DNA of 40,545 bases, from positions 335,656 through 376,200 of the forward strand of contig JACRFK010000003.1 of assembly GCA_016217925.1 (NCBI GenBank), in the 5' to 3' direction. Shown one piece after another: positions 15,506 to 23,545 of this stretch; position 1 is the stretch's first letter; every line of letters starts with the position of its first letter. A program made the translations under genes and the position numbers. This stretch comes from Candidatus Kaiserbacteria bacterium. GTDB taxonomy: Bacteria > Patescibacteriota > Minisyncoccia > Phycocordibacterales > UBA2100. The notes beneath the pieces were generated by a model that was not told where the DNA came from, did no database searches, and saw only the letters and a list, made by a program, of their open reading frames with translations.

Positions 15506-16981
15506 ATGGATATCCTCGAGAAGATCGAATCTTTGGCCTTGCAAACGCCGGATCATTCTGCGTATATAAGCGGCGAGCGAACACTGACATACGGAGAATT
15601 AGCGCAACAGTCGGACGTTGTCGCTGCTTTTTTGCGGTCAAACGCACCATGGCAAAAACAGCACCCGCCGATTGCCGTCTACGGACACAAAGAGCCGGAG
15701 ATGCTCATCGCATTTCTTGGATGCATCAAGGCGGGACACGCATACGTCCCCGTTGACGCGTCGATCCCGGACGAGCGTGCGCGGGATATCGTCGAACTAT
15801 CGCACGCCGCCACTACGCTCACGCCGGAGAACATTGCGGAAATTGTAAGAAACAATCCGCTTACGAAGAGCGGGCCATGGCGCGCGCCAAAGGGCGACGA
15901 ACCGTTCTATATCATGTTCACGTCCGGTAGCACCGGGCGACCGAAAGGCGTGATAATCACCGCCGATAATGTGGGAAGTTTTCTGCATTGGATGCTTGAT
16001 GAGCAGAAGTTCATAACACAAGCAGAGGTATTTTTGGATCAGGCCCCGTATTCATTCGACATGTCCGTCATGAGCGTATTCCCGAGTCTCGTGACCGGAA
16101 ACACCCTCTGGAGCATCTCGAAAGATGACATACTTGATCCGGCGCGTATGTATCGACGCCTCGCGGGATCGCACATCACGACATGGGCATCAACCCCATC
16201 GTTCGCGCGCCTGTGTCTTGCAGAAAAGACATTTGCCGAACCGCTGCTACCCGGCATAAAGCGCTTTCTCTTCTGCGGCGAGACGCTCTCACCGCATGTC
16301 GCATCTTCTCTCATGGAACGATTCCCTCACGCCGAAATATGGAACACATATGGCCCGACGGAGGCGACCGTCGCAACGACGTCCGTTCGCGTTGACCAAG
16401 GCCTCATCCGGAAGTATGACCGCATTCCTCTCGGCTACCCAAGATCACAAGGAAAGGTACGTATTATGAGAGACGGTGTAGAGTTGCCGGTCGGAGACAG
16501 CGGCGAGATCGTCATAACCGGCCCACATGTGAGTCCGGGCTACCTCGATGACCCTGTGCTGACACAGTGTGTATTTTTCGAAACCGACGGCATCCGCTCA
16601 TACCGCACCGGCGACCGAGGATATGTGCGCGATGGTCTTCTTTTCTTCGAAGGTCGGCTCGATGACCAGATAAAATTGCATGGATACCGGATCGAGATCG
16701 GAGACATTGAAACAAATCTTAGAATGCTGCCCGGCGTCCACGATGCGGCGGTAATCGTGAAGACGGAAAATGGAACGCCCAACTCATTGGCCGCGTTCGT
16801 CATTCTCACGTCGGGACATACCGCTCGTGATCCAACGATAGCTCGCTCACTGCGCGCGCAACTTGGTAAACGTCTCCCGCTCTATATGGTCCCCCGCACC
16901 ATCCGGTTCGTAGGCCACTTTCCGCTCACTGCGAACGGGAAAGTAGATCGGACGCAGCTCGCCGAACATCATCACGCATGA
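15506..16981 (+). CDS. dltA: DltA-like D-alanine:carrier protein ligase
   Basis: 491 residues, normal for DltA. ANL-superfamily adenylation enzyme with ordered motifs: MFTSGSTGRPKGV near residue 135 (P-loop), NTYGPTEATVATTS (A5), GEIVITGPHVSPGYL, SYRTGDRGYV (A7), GRLDDQIKLHGYRIE (A8 hinge) and TANGKVDRTQL near the end (catalytic Lys of A10). It adenylates an amino acid, D-alanine in known DltA proteins, and loads it on the DltC phosphopantetheine. Close agreement with DltA across the whole length supports the name, though substrate choice is not proven. Its stop overlaps the dltB start (ATGA). Confidence 0.9.
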   Translation: MDILEKIESLALQTPDHSAYISGERTLTYGELAQQSDVVAAFLRSNAPWQKQHPPIAVYGHKEPEMLIAFLGCIKAGHAYVPVDASIPDERARDIVELSHAATTLTPENIAEIVRNNPLTKSGPWRAPKGDEPFYIMFTSGSTGRPKGVIITADNVGSFLHWMLDEQKFITQAEVFLDQAPYSFDMSVMSVFPSLVTGNTLWSISKDDILDPARMYRRLAGSHITTWASTPSFARLCLAEKTFAEPLLPGIKRFLFCGETLSPHVASSLMERFPHAEIWNTYGPTEATVATTSVRVDQGLIRKYDRIPLGYPRSQGKVRIMRDGVELPVGDSGEIVITGPHVSPGYLDDPVLTQCVFFETDGIRSYRTGDRGYVRDGLLFFEGRLDDQIKLHGYRIEIGDIETNLRMLPGVHDAAVIVKTENGTPNSLAAFVILTSGHTARDPTIARSLRAQLGKRLPLYMVPRTIRFVGHFPLTANGKVDRTQLAEHHHA

Positions 16982-18162
16982 CACTGCAGCCCTTATTCTC
17001 ATATTTCGGCATTCTATTAGCACTTGTGGTCCCGGCTCTCGCCATCGGTTTAGTGTGCAAACAACGCTTGGCACATGCATGGATCGCCGTCGCGACGGTG
17101 GTCATGATCGTAATCCAATACTGGGAATTGCGCTCTATCGCGCACGCACCATCTCACCCCTTTTGGGTTGTTTTCGGCTTGATCGTTGCACAGTGGTGCA
17201 TTGCGCGTGTTCTTGTCGCGCTGCGCGGGTATACGCAGCGCCAATCAGTTCTCTACGGCGCCGTACTCGTCGCTGCCGCGCCTGCGCTTATCGTCATGTT
17301 CGAGTTTGTTGTAACAGGCCAGCGAATAGGCATAGGATTTCTAGGTCTCTATATCATCACATTTCGAGCACTTGATGTACTTTTTAGTATCGGTGACAAT
17401 TTCATCACGAGACTATCGTTTACAGAGTACATCTCGTTTATTGCGTTTTTCCCAACGATTGGCCATGGACCGATCGACCGATACCCCCGATTCCACGCGG
17501 ATTGGGAGCGTAACCGGACGCACTCGGAACTCTTCAACGACGTCCGCGACGGCGTGCACAGGATATTCAGGGGTTTATTGTACGCATTCATTATCGCGCC
17601 GCTTATCCAGCAGTACTGGCTTCCGCACGCGGCGGCGAGTATGGACCTCGTGCATATCGCATCGTTCATGTACGCGTATGCGTTTTATCTCTTTTTCGTG
17701 TTCGCCGGATACAGCTCATTCTCGATCGGTACCGGCTATTTGTTCGGGATCCATATGCCGGAAAATTTCAACAGTCCGTTCCTTGCCCGTAACATCCGTG
17801 ACTATTGGAATCGCTGGAACATATCTCTGACATGGTGGTTCCGCGATCACCTGTATTCGCGCTTTGTGCACGCTGCAATAAAAGGCGCATGGTTCAGGGA
17901 CGACCGCATCGCATCATACATTGGGTATACGATCGTTATGGTACTCATGGGATTTATACGGGATGTCACGTGGACGATCTTCTTCAGTAGTCTCTATTTC
18001 GCGCTGCTTCTTATCGGCTATGACATCTTCCGCCGATGGAATAAAAAGCATAATATCTTCAAGGTGTGGAGCCGTGCGCCGTATGCGTTGTCGATATTTC
18101 TCACGTTCAACGCGATATCCTTCGGTCTGCTATTATTTTCGGGCCATTTATCATCGACATAG
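16978..18162 (+). CDS. dltB: DltB-like MBOAT protein lacking the signature histidines
   Basis: 394 residues with about 11 hydrophobic segments. The DltB signature region is clear: NFNSPFLARNIRDYWNRWNISLTWWFRD, then LMGFIRDVTW, and FLTFNAISFGLLLFSG at the end. In DltB the first region reads RWHxxLxxWFRD and the second GxWHGxTW, with the second His catalytic. Here they are RWN (Asn281) and GFIRD (Arg328). The codons, AAC and CGG, are unambiguous in the given sequence. The fold and operon position say DltB; the chemistry should be impaired or altered. It may be a scaffold that still gates transfer from DltC to a microprotein, or an enzyme with a different nucleophile activation. Confidence 0.9.
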   Translation: MTLQPLFSYFGILLALVVPALAIGLVCKQRLAHAWIAVATVVMIVIQYWELRSIAHAPSHPFWVVFGLIVAQWCIARVLVALRGYTQRQSVLYGAVLVAAAPALIVMFEFVVTGQRIGIGFLGLYIITFRALDVLFSIGDNFITRLSFTEYISFIAFFPTIGHGPIDRYPRFHADWERNRTHSELFNDVRDGVHRIFRGLLYAFIIAPLIQQYWLPHAAASMDLVHIASFMYAYAFYLFFVFAGYSSFSIGTGYLFGIHMPENFNSPFLARNIRDYWNRWNISLTWWFRDHLYSRFVHAAIKGAWFRDDRIASYIGYTIVMVLMGFIRDVTWTIFFSSLYFALLLIGYDIFRRWNKKHNIFKVWSRAPYALSIFLTFNAISFGLLLFSGHLSST

Positions 18163-18170
18163 GGGAAACA

Positions 18171-18196
18171 TGCTATTGTGCACTCACGTATGAGTG
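18171..18196 (+). promoter_or_regulatory. extended -10 followed by palindrome, upstream of exported protein gene
   Basis: TGC-TATTGT (18171-18179) is followed at once by the perfect inverted repeat CACTCA-CGTA-TGAGTG (18181-18196), covering the predicted transcription start of the gene at 18247. A similar CACTC-CCAC-GAGTGAG element lies upstream of the homologous gene at 23546, which suggests a shared operator or 5' hairpin. Confidence 0.5.
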
Positions 18197-18246
18197 AGGA
18201 TATGAGACTCTGCATTCGTTCATAGAACGGAACTTCCGAAAAAAAT

Positions 18247-19956
18247 GTGATGACCATCCCATACTTCAAACAACTCGATACCCGATACAGGCTTATGTGG
18301 ACGGTAGGCGGATGGATTGTGATCTGTGCACTCGTTTGGGGTGTGTCTTTGTATTCAGCTCAGCGCCTGCACGACGCGAAAGCGTTCTTCGAGCACGCAC
18401 TCGCGAAGACCGGTATCGTGACCGTCGAATGGAATGGAACAGCGTATCGCGTTGACGGCGGAATTGTGTATCGGGAGCAGGAGTTAATAGATGCGCCAGG
18501 ATCCGCACTTCCGGTGTTGGAGCTCGCCTACAAGAAAGTGTCTGCCGATTATTCCCCTATTCTAGCGATTCCTGGCGAGGACACGGCAAAATTGCGCATC
18601 GCTATTGAGAAACTGGCGCAAACGCAGAATGAGATCGCTGTATCACAAGCCACTCCATCTTCCGCACGCGCCGTCGACGACCTGTTCCCAATTCCATTTC
18701 TGTCGGCGCTTGTTGGGGCAGAAGACGCCCGACGCTCATTCATAGAAAGTGGTAAAGATACTGATGCCTCGCGGTACGATGATGCGCTCCGCAGCGCCCT
18801 CGCTGCATACGAGAGCAGCTTGAGTCGTTTTAGGAGATCCCTCGTGAGCACGGTTAGCGACACCTCGACCGTGTACGCCGCGTCAGACGCGATTGTGAGC
18901 AAGCAGACGATTGTATCTGCGCTTTCTCAATTGCACGACGCCCTTCTCGCCGCAAGATCACATATACGATCGCGCACCGATTGCGTGCGCGGCATTATCC
19001 ACGCCTGCGACACCGCTGACCTTTCGTATCCCACTATCATTCTTCCACCACCTGTGAAGGTGGGCCCTGCGGCACTCTCGACTACCCACGAGATACAACG
19101 CCTCTTGGCGTCGGCGTACAAAGATCCACAAGTTGAGAATGCCCCACTTGTCGCCCTGTCGGACAGCGTGTGCGCGTCCGGCGTTCCCGGAAAACCCATT
19201 TTCACTATGTACACGGGCGTTGTCGGCGGAGAGCCGTTGCTTACACCGCTTCCCCTCGGAGATATTCGTCTCTTCAGAATCGGCTCATCCTCCACGCCGT
19301 TCCTGCAGTACTTTACTTCCCACGGCGTGATGTACCTGTGGCACTCCCCGTTCACTCACTACAAATGCCTTCGCATACAGTCCGACACCAGCAAGATCAT
19401 CGCGGTCATTGCGGTGCGAGCGCTCATTGGAGAATCTCCCTTGAGCGAGTATGCAAAAGACGCCGCCACTGTCTCAGCCCTGCGCGGGCTTGAACAAACC
19501 ATCGTGGGGGGGGCCGTACTACAGGAAGCAGACGCTATCCGATATCTTTCCCTCGCTAAAAATCTTCGTGGCTCACTGCCGGGCAACATAGCAGAACGCA
19601 TCATCACACTCACTCTGCAATTTAAATACAACACCGGGGGACTGGAGGACACTGTCAGAAAAATCGCGGTTGGTGAACACGCGAATCAAACGCTTTCTCT
19701 TGGGGGTGTTCCTACCGACCCAAGCGCTCCACGTCTCTTTTTCAGCGATAGCGGATTCATCCCGCTGTTCCTCGGAGACAACGGCTCGCTTATCGGCACC
19801 GCGCGCGAGCTCATGCCCCCCAACACACTTTCTCCAACCAACGAGCCGTACGTGTACTATTCGACCATGCCACAGACGCTGTCGGGGTCGCAGACTCTTA
19901 TACACGACATTATGTTCTTCAATGACCTCTACGCGAATCTGCTGCCACCGTTCTAG
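18247..19956 (+). CDS. large membrane-anchored exported protein with C-x7-C-D motif (cassette B, DltD position)
   Basis: 569 residues. N-terminal helix (WIVICALVWGVSLYSA), then a helical extracytoplasmic region. Homologous to 3743-5497 and 23546-25180: VEWNGTAYRVDGGIV, DCVRGIIHACD (Cys246 and Cys254), DSVCASGVPG, THYKCLRIQSD and LFFSDSGFIPLFL. It follows dltB directly, where dltD (an N-terminally anchored extracytoplasmic protein) lies in dlt operons. It shows no DltD/SGNH motifs that I can find, so it is not a DltD homologue by sequence, but its topology and place fit a functional replacement. No known family recognised. Confidence 0.82.
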   Translation: MMTIPYFKQLDTRYRLMWTVGGWIVICALVWGVSLYSAQRLHDAKAFFEHALAKTGIVTVEWNGTAYRVDGGIVYREQELIDAPGSALPVLELAYKKVSADYSPILAIPGEDTAKLRIAIEKLAQTQNEIAVSQATPSSARAVDDLFPIPFLSALVGAEDARRSFIESGKDTDASRYDDALRSALAAYESSLSRFRRSLVSTVSDTSTVYAASDAIVSKQTIVSALSQLHDALLAARSHIRSRTDCVRGIIHACDTADLSYPTIILPPPVKVGPAALSTTHEIQRLLASAYKDPQVENAPLVALSDSVCASGVPGKPIFTMYTGVVGGEPLLTPLPLGDIRLFRIGSSSTPFLQYFTSHGVMYLWHSPFTHYKCLRIQSDTSKIIAVIAVRALIGESPLSEYAKDAATVSALRGLEQTIVGGAVLQEADAIRYLSLAKNLRGSLPGNIAERIITLTLQFKYNTGGLEDTVRKIAVGEHANQTLSLGGVPTDPSAPRLFFSDSGFIPLFLGDNGSLIGTARELMPPNTLSPTNEPYVYYSTMPQTLSGSQTLIHDIMFFNDLYANLLPPF

Positions 19957-19961
19957 AACTT

Positions 19962-19970
19962 TGATATACT
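19962..19970 (+). promoter_or_regulatory. extended -10, leaderless-type promoter
   Basis: TGA-TATACT is followed by 7 bases and the ATG at 19978, so the next gene probably has its own leaderless transcript although it lies only 21 bases after the previous stop. Confidence 0.6.
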
Positions 19971-19977
19971 CGCCGGA

Positions 19978-20703
19978 ATGACGCACGCAGAACTTATTCG
20001 GAAGATCGACGAGGCTCAGGATCGCATACGAGATATGCCATGTTTCGTTGTCCCGACTTCTTTCGACCCCGACGACCCTGAGTTGCGCGCATTCCCGCGT
20101 CCGCTGCAATGGAAGTGGGCCTCGGTAGAAACGACGCTCCGCGCGTTCTGCTCCCGCGGCATCGTGATGCGGCTACCGCTTTTTTGGCAAATTGAACCCG
20201 CACTTTTTGCCGCGGGACAGGCGGTGGGCACACCGATATTCGTAAACGATCAGGGCAACATGCCCGTCGGCGCGGCCGCGATACGGACCGCAAACATGGA
20301 TACGGTGGTTACCGACTCCCAGGATGCGTTCAAATTCTCGTCATACCTCCTGGAAGCGGGAGCGCAGTTTCCCGATGCATGGATTATCGTGCATCCGGTA
20401 TCCCGAAACGAATGGACGATACCTGCCCCTCTTCAAAACAGCACCGCGCATGTTGCCCAAGAGGTCCACATCTTCCCCGGCGTTCCTTTCCTCGAGCAGT
20501 GCGAAAAACTCGCCGCAAAAAAGGAACTTGTTTTTCACCTATCCGAACCGTATCGCCTTGAAATGGAGGGCGACGCAACATACCTTACGAGCGCTGCTGA
20601 CGACCCTTTGCCGCTTTTGCGCTACGAATTGCCGATCACGCTTGTGCGGGGAGAACAATGCTTATGCGGGAAGAGGATGGTGGCGCGAGTTGAAGAGAGT
20701 TGA
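19978..20703 (+). CDS. degenerate PaaK-like protein (cassette B/C)
   Basis: 241 residues. Third member of the family at 2632 and 12599: VVTDSQDAFKFSSYLLEAG corresponds to LITDSTNLPKLRSYLEGR, and LPLLRYELPITLV to VTPVIRYRFECAEPL. It ends with QCLCGKRM, a relic of the PxCxCG pair of CapK-like enzymes. No SGTSG motif and no lid domain, so it is probably not an adenylating enzyme. It lies between the cassette B exported protein and cassette C, so it may partner either the cassette C full-length enzyme or cassette B. Confidence 0.7.
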   Translation: MTHAELIRKIDEAQDRIRDMPCFVVPTSFDPDDPELRAFPRPLQWKWASVETTLRAFCSRGIVMRLPLFWQIEPALFAAGQAVGTPIFVNDQGNMPVGAAAIRTANMDTVVTDSQDAFKFSSYLLEAGAQFPDAWIIVHPVSRNEWTIPAPLQNSTAHVAQEVHIFPGVPFLEQCEKLAAKKELVFHLSEPYRLEMEGDATYLTSAADDPLPLLRYELPITLVRGEQCLCGKRMVARVEES

Positions 20704-20739
20704 GTTTCAACTTTACCTCACATATTCCCCACGCGGGGA

Positions 20740-21801
20740 CTATTTCTGCGAGGTGACGATAGCTTGAACGATGTCTGGACCTATCTGCGGACCCAGCTCT
20801 TGGTAGACAGATTCCGTGGCTGCCTTGAACGATGCGCGTGCGTTCGGTGACAAAGTCGTGATGACACTCCCCTGCGCCTGTAGCTGCGACTTCACCTGCT
20901 CTCCGAGAGCGATAGAATCCTGTCGCTCCACTTGAGCTGCTGCGAGCGCAGCCTTCTTGAGCGCTGTTTGGTCCTCGGGCGAAAGTGAATCATAGAAAGC
21001 GTTGCCCGCGAGGATCACAGTCAAGAATACGCTGTGATAGGTCTCGTTAATGTGTTTTGTGTACGCACTCTCCTTACCGAGCACTCCCGAAAGCCTGCTG
21101 TAGGTCGTCTCAACGCCGTCGATGGTCTTCGGGTCGATGGAGGCCGACCCATTTTCAAGGTCAAGCGGGACAGGTGTTGCGCCGAGAGCCTTGAGCGTCG
21201 CTTCGGCAACGACCCCGCCGGAGGTAGCTACGCGTAGACCCTTCATGTCTGCGGGAGTACGTATGTCCTTGTCTTTCGTCGCGATGAGGCGGAACCCGCC
21301 GCTCATCGTGAAAGCGAGACCGCGAGCGGGCATCGTCGCTCGTATCCCGTCGAGCAGTCGCGAGCCGATCGCACCGTCGAGAAAAGTGGGAAGCTTGTCG
21401 TAACTACCGAACGCAAAGGGAAGGTTGAGCGCTCCCAGCTGCGCATCTTTATAACTAAGGGCAACGGTGTAGGTCGTTGCGATCTCCACATCACCGGAGT
21501 CGAGAAGTTGCATGACCTTCGTATTCGGTATGTCCCCGACGGTAACCCCGACGTCCTGCGGCATTACGACTTCGAGTTTCATACGACCGTTGCTCTCTTT
21601 TGAAAGTTCGTCCGCAAAGACGGTCGTTGCGCGCGCAAATACACTGGTCGGCTGATGCGCGATAAGCCACTTCACGCGGACCGGCTGCGTCGAACTCACG
21701 GGAGCGGGACTCGAGCGCACAAAGAAAATGCCACCACCCACGACGATCGCGATTATCGCAAGGATGCCTACCGCCGATAGAATACTCATGCCCCTACGCA
21801 T
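20740..21801 (-). CDS. DctP-type TRAP transporter solute-binding protein (orphan)
   Basis: 353 residues; MSILSAVG at 21789 is an alternative start. N-terminal helix (ILSAVGILAIIAIVVGGGIFFV), possibly an uncleaved anchor, then the TRAP binding-protein fold: VFADELSKESNGRMKLEV, FRLIATKDKDIRTPADMKGLRVATSGG (with the carboxylate-binding Arg region), DPKTIDGVETTYSRL and ETYHSVFLTVILAGNAFYDSLSPEDQ. Such proteins bind organic acids outside the cell. No DctQ or DctM membrane subunit is in the window. It is encoded on the opposite strand inside the cassette region, between the degenerate and full-length PaaK-like genes. Confidence 0.9.
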   Translation of the reverse strand: MRRGMSILSAVGILAIIAIVVGGGIFFVRSSPAPVSSTQPVRVKWLIAHQPTSVFARATTVFADELSKESNGRMKLEVVMPQDVGVTVGDIPNTKVMQLLDSGDVEIATTYTVALSYKDAQLGALNLPFAFGSYDKLPTFLDGAIGSRLLDGIRATMPARGLAFTMSGGFRLIATKDKDIRTPADMKGLRVATSGGVVAEATLKALGATPVPLDLENGSASIDPKTIDGVETTYSRLSGVLGKESAYTKHINETYHSVFLTVILAGNAFYDSLSPEDQTALKKAALAAAQVERQDSIALGEQVKSQLQAQGSVITTLSPNARASFKAATESVYQELGPQIGPDIVQAIVTSQK

Positions 21802-21809
21802 AGGCCCGC

Positions 21810-21891
21810 ATCATACCACGCGCATTATCTCGCCGCACAAGATCCCTGTGGAACACACCCCGAGCTGCGGAATATGGACCCATGATACCAT
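21810..21891. promoter_or_regulatory. divergent extended -10 promoters for dctP-like and PaaK-like genes
   Basis: Minus strand: TGG-TATGAT (plus 21810-21818), 8 bases, ATG at 21801. Plus strand: TGA-TACCAT (21883-21891), 6 bases, ATG at 21898. Both give leaderless or almost leaderless mRNAs. Confidence 0.6.
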
Positions 21892-21897
21892 GCGCGA

Positions 21898-23163
21898 ATG
21901 CTCTCTTTCGAAGAACTTCGTGTGCTTCTTGAACGCTGTACGGAGACGTCAGGCGTCTCCTTCTATCGGAACTTGTACGGCATGGCCCCCGAAAGCCCTG
22001 CGCGAACGATCCGCGACCTCGACGATTGGACATCGCTCCCTTTTGTCACAAAAGACGCACTCATCGCGTCGCCATTGCGTGAACGGCTTTTCATCCCATT
22101 ATCGGAAGTCGACCACCTGCGCACGTCGTCGGGCACAAGCGGCAAGCCTCCGTTGTTCAGTCCGAGAACCTTTCTGCGCAATATGGAATATCGTTTTACG
22201 TACCACGACTTTAAAAAACCAATCCTTTCCTACACGGTCCCCGCGATGCCGCATTGGCATCAGCACGTACAGGAGTCACACGGCTTCCCCGCGCGCGTCG
22301 TGACATTTGATCCGAAAAACGCCGAAGCGTGCGTACGCTTGGCGAAAGCAGCCGGCGCGGATTCCATGTCTCTGTTCGCGTTCCATATCCCTCTCGTTGC
22401 GGAACATATGAAGCGCCATGGCATAGCCCATCGCATACGCTTCATCGAGATCGCGGGTGAAGCGTGCACGAAACTGCTCTTCGAGTTTATGCGGGAGACA
22501 TTCCCGAATGCGACGATTCTTCCCTTCTACGGCTCGAGCGAGGTAGAAGATTGCCCCATCGGCATGCCGTGTCGACCGATTACGGGCGAAGAGCCTCTTT
22601 CCGTTTATCACGCAAAACGAAGTCACTATCACGAACTCGTCGACCCGGACACGCTCGCTCCCGTCCAAGTGATATCAGGCGCTGAAGGCGAGCTCGTCAT
22701 CACGGCGTATCCCGGTGAGCCTTCCTCGTTCCCTCTCATACGCTACCGTACGGGTGACATCGTACGTGTCGTCGGGGACCATTGTGAGCAGCACGGAACG
22801 TGGTCGTTCACCGTGCTCGGCAGGGTCGGAATGGATTTCCTGAAAGTGCCCGGCGGAGTCCTGCGAGCTGATGAGATCGAAAGGGTGTTGCGTACGATGC
22901 CGGAGCGCGTTTCCGATCGTTTTGAACTGCATTGTTCCGAAGAAAAAACACTGACGGGGCCGAAACTTAAGCCTATTCTCCATGTCGAAATCCGAGGTGA
23001 GGTAGACCTGACCACGCTCGCACAAGATATTGCTAGAAACCTTCGTGTCGCGCCTTCGTTCACCTACAACGACGGAGTTGGGAAGGGTCGTTATCTGCCG
23101 CTTGTCTGCGCGCCTCTTGGCACAAGCACGCACGGTAAGACGAGACGGCTCAGCATGCATTGA
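21898..23163 (+). CDS. full-length PaaK/CapK-like adenylate-forming enzyme (cassette C)
   Basis: 421 residues, close to the usual PaaK family length. Unlike the enzymes at 1538 and 13291 it has the N-terminal subdomain: SFYRNLYG, then LPFVTKDALIASPLRERLF. Then RTSSGTSGKPPLF (P-loop), LPFYGSSEVEDCPIG (A5), FPLIRYRTGDIV (A7) and VLGRVGMDFLKVPGGVLRADEIERV before the C-terminal lid. The PCxCG pair of its relatives is replaced by HCEQHG. Expected reaction is activation of a carboxylic acid as acyl-AMP, then transfer to a thiol; substrate and acceptor unknown. First gene of cassette C, followed by the third microprotein. Confidence 0.88.
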   Translation: MLSFEELRVLLERCTETSGVSFYRNLYGMAPESPARTIRDLDDWTSLPFVTKDALIASPLRERLFIPLSEVDHLRTSSGTSGKPPLFSPRTFLRNMEYRFTYHDFKKPILSYTVPAMPHWHQHVQESHGFPARVVTFDPKNAEACVRLAKAAGADSMSLFAFHIPLVAEHMKRHGIAHRIRFIEIAGEACTKLLFEFMRETFPNATILPFYGSSEVEDCPIGMPCRPITGEEPLSVYHAKRSHYHELVDPDTLAPVQVISGAEGELVITAYPGEPSSFPLIRYRTGDIVRVVGDHCEQHGTWSFTVLGRVGMDFLKVPGGVLRADEIERVLRTMPERVSDRFELHCSEEKTLTGPKLKPILHVEIRGEVDLTTLAQDIARNLRVAPSFTYNDGVGKGRYLPLVCAPLGTSTHGKTRRLSMH

Positions 23164-23202
23164 TATTCACGCCCCACGAAGTAGCCGGAAGAACCCTTCG
23201 TA

Positions 23203-23211
23203 TGGTAGACT
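23203..23211 (+). promoter_or_regulatory. extended -10, leaderless-type promoter
   Basis: TGG-TAGACT is followed by 6 bases and the GTG at 23218, which supports this start for the microprotein. Confidence 0.6.
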
Positions 23212-23217
23212 GGATGT

Positions 23218-23460
23218 GTGAATTCGACCGATCAAAAATTGGTCCGGAACGTCGCACTTCTGCTCATCGGTGCAGCGCTCGGCGCCTTCGGGTTTTCGGC
23301 ATATGTAGCGACTTCAGCGGGTTCACCTTTTTCGCGCGGATTTTGGCAAAGCATGAAATCCTCGTTCGAAAGGAATACGTCGACCGCCACGGCATGTATA
23401 CCTACACCGGAGACAAAGGACAGTGACATTTTCTTTTTAACGTGCGGCGGCATCTACTAG
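23218..23460 (+). CDS. membrane microprotein with C-terminal FFLTCGGIY tail (cassette C)
   Basis: 80 residues with a GTG start 6 bases after an extended -10. One helix (VALLLIGAALGAFGFSAYVA), then an outer tail with ATAC and the ending SDIFFLTCGGIY. The two cysteines are 16 residues apart, against 21 and 18 in cassettes A and B. The last residue is Tyr, as in the DltX-like protein at 15335. It lies between the full-length adenylating enzyme and the third large exported protein, so the association holds in all three cassettes. Same functional inference and limits as for the cassette A member. Confidence 0.75.
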   Translation: MNSTDQKLVRNVALLLIGAALGAFGFSAYVATSAGSPFSRGFWQSMKSSFERNTSTATACIPTPETKDSDIFFLTCGGIY

Positions 23461-23479
23461 CCCGAGAACTGGGCAGAAC

Positions 23480-23524
23480 CACTCCCACGAGTGAGTCCGT
23501 TGTTGCGTTGGACGCAACTATTAT
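23480..23524 (+). promoter_or_regulatory. palindromes and -10 upstream of exported protein gene
   Basis: Two inverted repeats, CACTC-CCAC-GAGTG (23480-23493) and GTTGCG-TTGGA-CGCAAC (23502-23518), are followed by TATTAT (23519-23524), a plausible -10 for the ATG at 23546. The first repeat resembles the one at 18181-18196 before the homologous gene. Confidence 0.4.
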
Positions 23525-23545
23525 AGCGTCCTCCACCTGTTCGCT

